Shown here in pieces: positions 62,502 to 64,000 of a stretch of 64,000 nt of DNA. Source of the DNA: Sporobacter termitidis DSM 10068. Lineage in GTDB: Bacteria; Bacillota; Clostridia; Oscillospirales; Oscillospiraceae. The position numbers and the translations under genes were made by a program. The stretch's first letter is position 1; every line of letters begins with the position of its first letter. Where the stretch lies: contig NZ_FQXV01000011.1 in NCBI RefSeq assembly GCF_900130065.1, forward strand, positions 62,001 to 126,000, read 5' to 3'. Under the pieces are notes generated by a model. It saw only the letters and a program-made list of their open reading frames with translations, was not told the origin of the DNA and searched no databases.

Positions 62502-62978
62502 ATGAAAATAGATACAACACAAAATAACTCGCTGTTGTACAGCTGCCAAAATTCATTCGAAGAGAAGAAGAGCAACGGCGCATTTAAGCTGTATATTAAT
62601 GAAAGCCTGACGGCAGCGGAGCCATCGGCGCCGCCCGACACCGCGGGCGCGGGTGGGCTTGACATATCGGGCCTGATGCTGGCACTCAGTAAAAACATCA
62701 CGGAAATGAAGGAAAAACTGAAAAACGGAGAACTGGAAGAGAAAATCCAAATAGGGAGTACATCCTACACAGTTAAGGATTGGGATAAGCTTTTAGAAAA
62801 ATTCGACGAATCGGAAGAGGCACTCAAAAAGGCAACCGCGGAGAAAAGCCGGGAAGCCACGGAAAACAGCAAAGCGCCGGCACCAGCGGATGTCCAACCG
62901 GCACAGGCAGGCGAAGACACGGGTACTGAAATTGTGGATCGCTTATACGGTTTTTATAAGGACAAAAAACTAGGTTAA
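62502..62978 (+). CDS. Hypothetical protein, 158 residues
   Basis: Starts MKIDTTQNNSLLYSCQNSFE, after GAGGTGGATTGAGTT. Central SYTVKDWDKLLEKFDESEEALKKATAEKSRE is coiled-coil-like. C-terminal Pro/Ala-rich linker, then TEIVDRLYGFYKDKK. No signal peptide. It lies between the hydrolase and the NlpC/P60 gene; no function is claimed. Confidence 0.75.
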   Translation: MKIDTTQNNSLLYSCQNSFEEKKSNGAFKLYINESLTAAEPSAPPDTAGAGGLDISGLMLALSKNITEMKEKLKNGELEEKIQIGSTSYTVKDWDKLLEKFDESEEALKKATAEKSREATENSKAPAPADVQPAQAGEDTGTEIVDRLYGFYKDKKLG

Positions 62979-62993
62979 GCAAGGGATATAAAG

Positions 62994-63028
62994 CAGGCCC
63001 GGCGCCTTTGACGGCGCCGGGCCTGTTT
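62994..63028 (+). terminator. Terminator of the 62502 gene
   Basis: 13-bp stem CAGGCCCGGCGCC/GGCGCCGGGCCTG, then TTTAAG. It serves the converging NlpC/P60 gene as well. Confidence 0.85.
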
Positions 63029-63043
63029 AAGCTTTATTGTTAA

Positions 63044-64000
63044 CTATGAAATGATCCGCCGTGCGCTGTAGTAGTGGTTCTTATAATAGCTCTCCGAAAG
63101 GCTCGAAATTTTGACGACGTCGCCGGTATGCGGCGCGTGGATGAACTGGCCGTTCCCTATGTAAATGCCGGTATGGCCTATGTAACCGCCGCTTTGCGCT
63201 GTGAAAAGGATGACGTCCCCTGGCTGGAGCGAAGATGACGATACCGAGGCGCCGTTAAAAGACAAGCCCGACGCCGTGCGGTTTACCGAATAACCGAAGT
63301 GCTTGTAGCAATAGTACACAAGGCCCGAACAGTCAAATCCCGAGGGAGAGGTTCCGCCGTAGACATACGGAACGCCGAGAAACTTCTTTGCGTAATTGAC
63401 AATATCCTGTCCCGTGCCGGTGCCGGCCGAGTCGCCATACCATTTGTTGCCTTTGTCCGACGAAATCTTGTTTGCCGCGGCCTGCTCCGCCTGTATGCGC
63501 TGCTGCTCCGCCAGCTGCTTTTCCATGTTGCTGATCTGTCCGGTTATTGAGGACTGAAGCGTGTTTAAGGATGAAAGCTGTTTTTGGTAATCCGCCGAGT
63601 CTGACGTCAGGCTTGAAAGGACGGCTTTAACCTCGTTCTGCTGCGTGAGAAGGTCCGCCTGCTTTTCCTTGTATGATGCAAAGACCTTTTCCTGCTCCGC
63701 CATTTCGGCTTCCATATCCGCTTTGGCGTTTTGAACCTTGACCTGGGCTTCCTGGACATCCTTAATGAGGCCGTTGTCGTATTCCATGATCTCTCTGACG
63801 AAATCGATGCGGCCCAGAAGATCGGAAACGCTGGTTGCTCCGAACAGGATCCCCAAGTATGTAGAGTTGCCGTTTTCCTCCATGTTCTGAATGCGTTTTC
63901 TGTATTTCTCCAGCAGTATCTGCTGCTGCTGTTCGTTCTCATTCAGTTGATTTTCCATTTCCGCTACAGAGTTGGTATACACGGCAATCTGATCGGACAG
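63044..64000 (-). CDS. NlpC/P60 peptidoglycan endopeptidase with coiled coil, start cut by the window
   Basis: The frame stays open to the right edge, so the signal peptide lies outside. At least 318 residues. A long coiled coil (residues about 10-180 of the part seen, rich in Gln/Glu) with YLGILFGATSVSDLLGRIDFV comes first. The NlpC/P60 domain has Cys in FDCSGLVYYC, His in GHTGIYIG and a following HAPHTG. It cleaves wall peptides between D-Glu and the next residue. This layout matches CwlO/PcsB-like cell-separation hydrolases, which FtsEX often controls. Confidence 0.95.
   Translation of the reverse strand: MSDQIAVYTNSVAEMENQLNENEQQQQILLEKYRKRIQNMEENGNSTYLGILFGATSVSDLLGRIDFVREIMEYDNGLIKDVQEAQVKVQNAKADMEAEMAEQEKVFASYKEKQADLLTQQNEVKAVLSSLTSDSADYQKQLSSLNTLQSSITGQISNMEKQLAEQQRIQAEQAAANKISSDKGNKWYGDSAGTGTGQDIVNYAKKFLGVPYVYGGTSPSGFDCSGLVYYCYKHFGYSVNRTASGLSFNGASVSSSSLQPGDVILFTAQSGGYIGHTGIYIGNGQFIHAPHTGDVVKISSLSESYYKNHYYSARRIIS

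Overview
The window is about 64 kb of GC-rich Firmicutes chromosome. Strong Shine-Dalgarno sites, short Fluc proteins, SLH domains, YlmH, Etf/acyl-CoA dehydrogenase genes and KatG together suggest an anaerobic clostridium of the Oscillospiraceae/Ruminococcaceae type. This assignment is an inference, since there is no 16S rRNA gene here. The gene set is motile (MCP, MotAB), cell-wall active (NlpC/P60, class C-type serine hydrolase, BlaI-BlaR1, SLH protein) and equipped for peroxide and fluoride stress.

Layout. 1-5.1 kb: cut-off response regulator, lipoprotein, zinc alcohol dehydrogenase, chemoreceptor. 5.3-7.8 kb: tRNA-Leu(CAA) followed by an AT-rich segment bounded by a 17-bp copy of the tRNA 3' end; it holds a membrane-anchored trypsin-like protease, an XRE repressor with palindromic operators and two small ORFs, and looks like a decayed integrated island. 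8.0-9.6 kb: an IS1182-family element with terminal repeats and a 4-bp target duplication. 9.7-12.8 kb: unknown protein, AraC/GyrI regulator, DUF4491 protein. 12.9-15.6 kb: fur/perR-like gene and katG under a palindromic operator. 15.6-17.8 kb: blaI-blaR1 with two BlaI boxes. 18-21.7 and 31.6-35.2 kb: two separate adaptor-ATPase-permease exporters of MacAB type, the second followed by an SLH-domain protein. 22-29 kb: ferritin-like protein, serine hydrolase with a structured leader, TM2/zinc-ribbon protein, GNAT acetyltransferases, an SDR and a VOC protein. 36.5-39.3 kb: motAB, then a fluoride riboswitch controlling two coupled Fluc genes. 39.6-45 kb: FocA-type channel, LuxR regulator and an acyl-CoA dehydrogenase-EtfB-EtfA operon whose EtfA carries a ferredoxin domain. 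45-55 kb: housekeeping and accessory genes, a GGDEF-EAL protein, YdcF and MATE. 55-64 kb: DUF2628 protein, a large SPFH protein, rplM-rpsI with leader hairpin, sigma factor/anti-sigma pair, hydrolase, and a cut-off NlpC/P60 hydrolase.

The most unusual signal is a roughly 190-nt element present twice (39334-39522 and 54969-55159). Each copy lies just 3' of a plus-strand membrane-transport gene and before a convergent gene. It has four hairpins in the same order, and several stem positions differ between copies while pairing is kept. This looks like an undescribed structured RNA or a structured mobile repeat. Secondary leads are the tRNA-Leu island, the leader that pairs with the ribosome-binding region of the serine hydrolase, the BlaR1 sensor with a non-PBP output domain, the SDR lacking its catalytic lysine, and the likely electron-bifurcating Etf operon.
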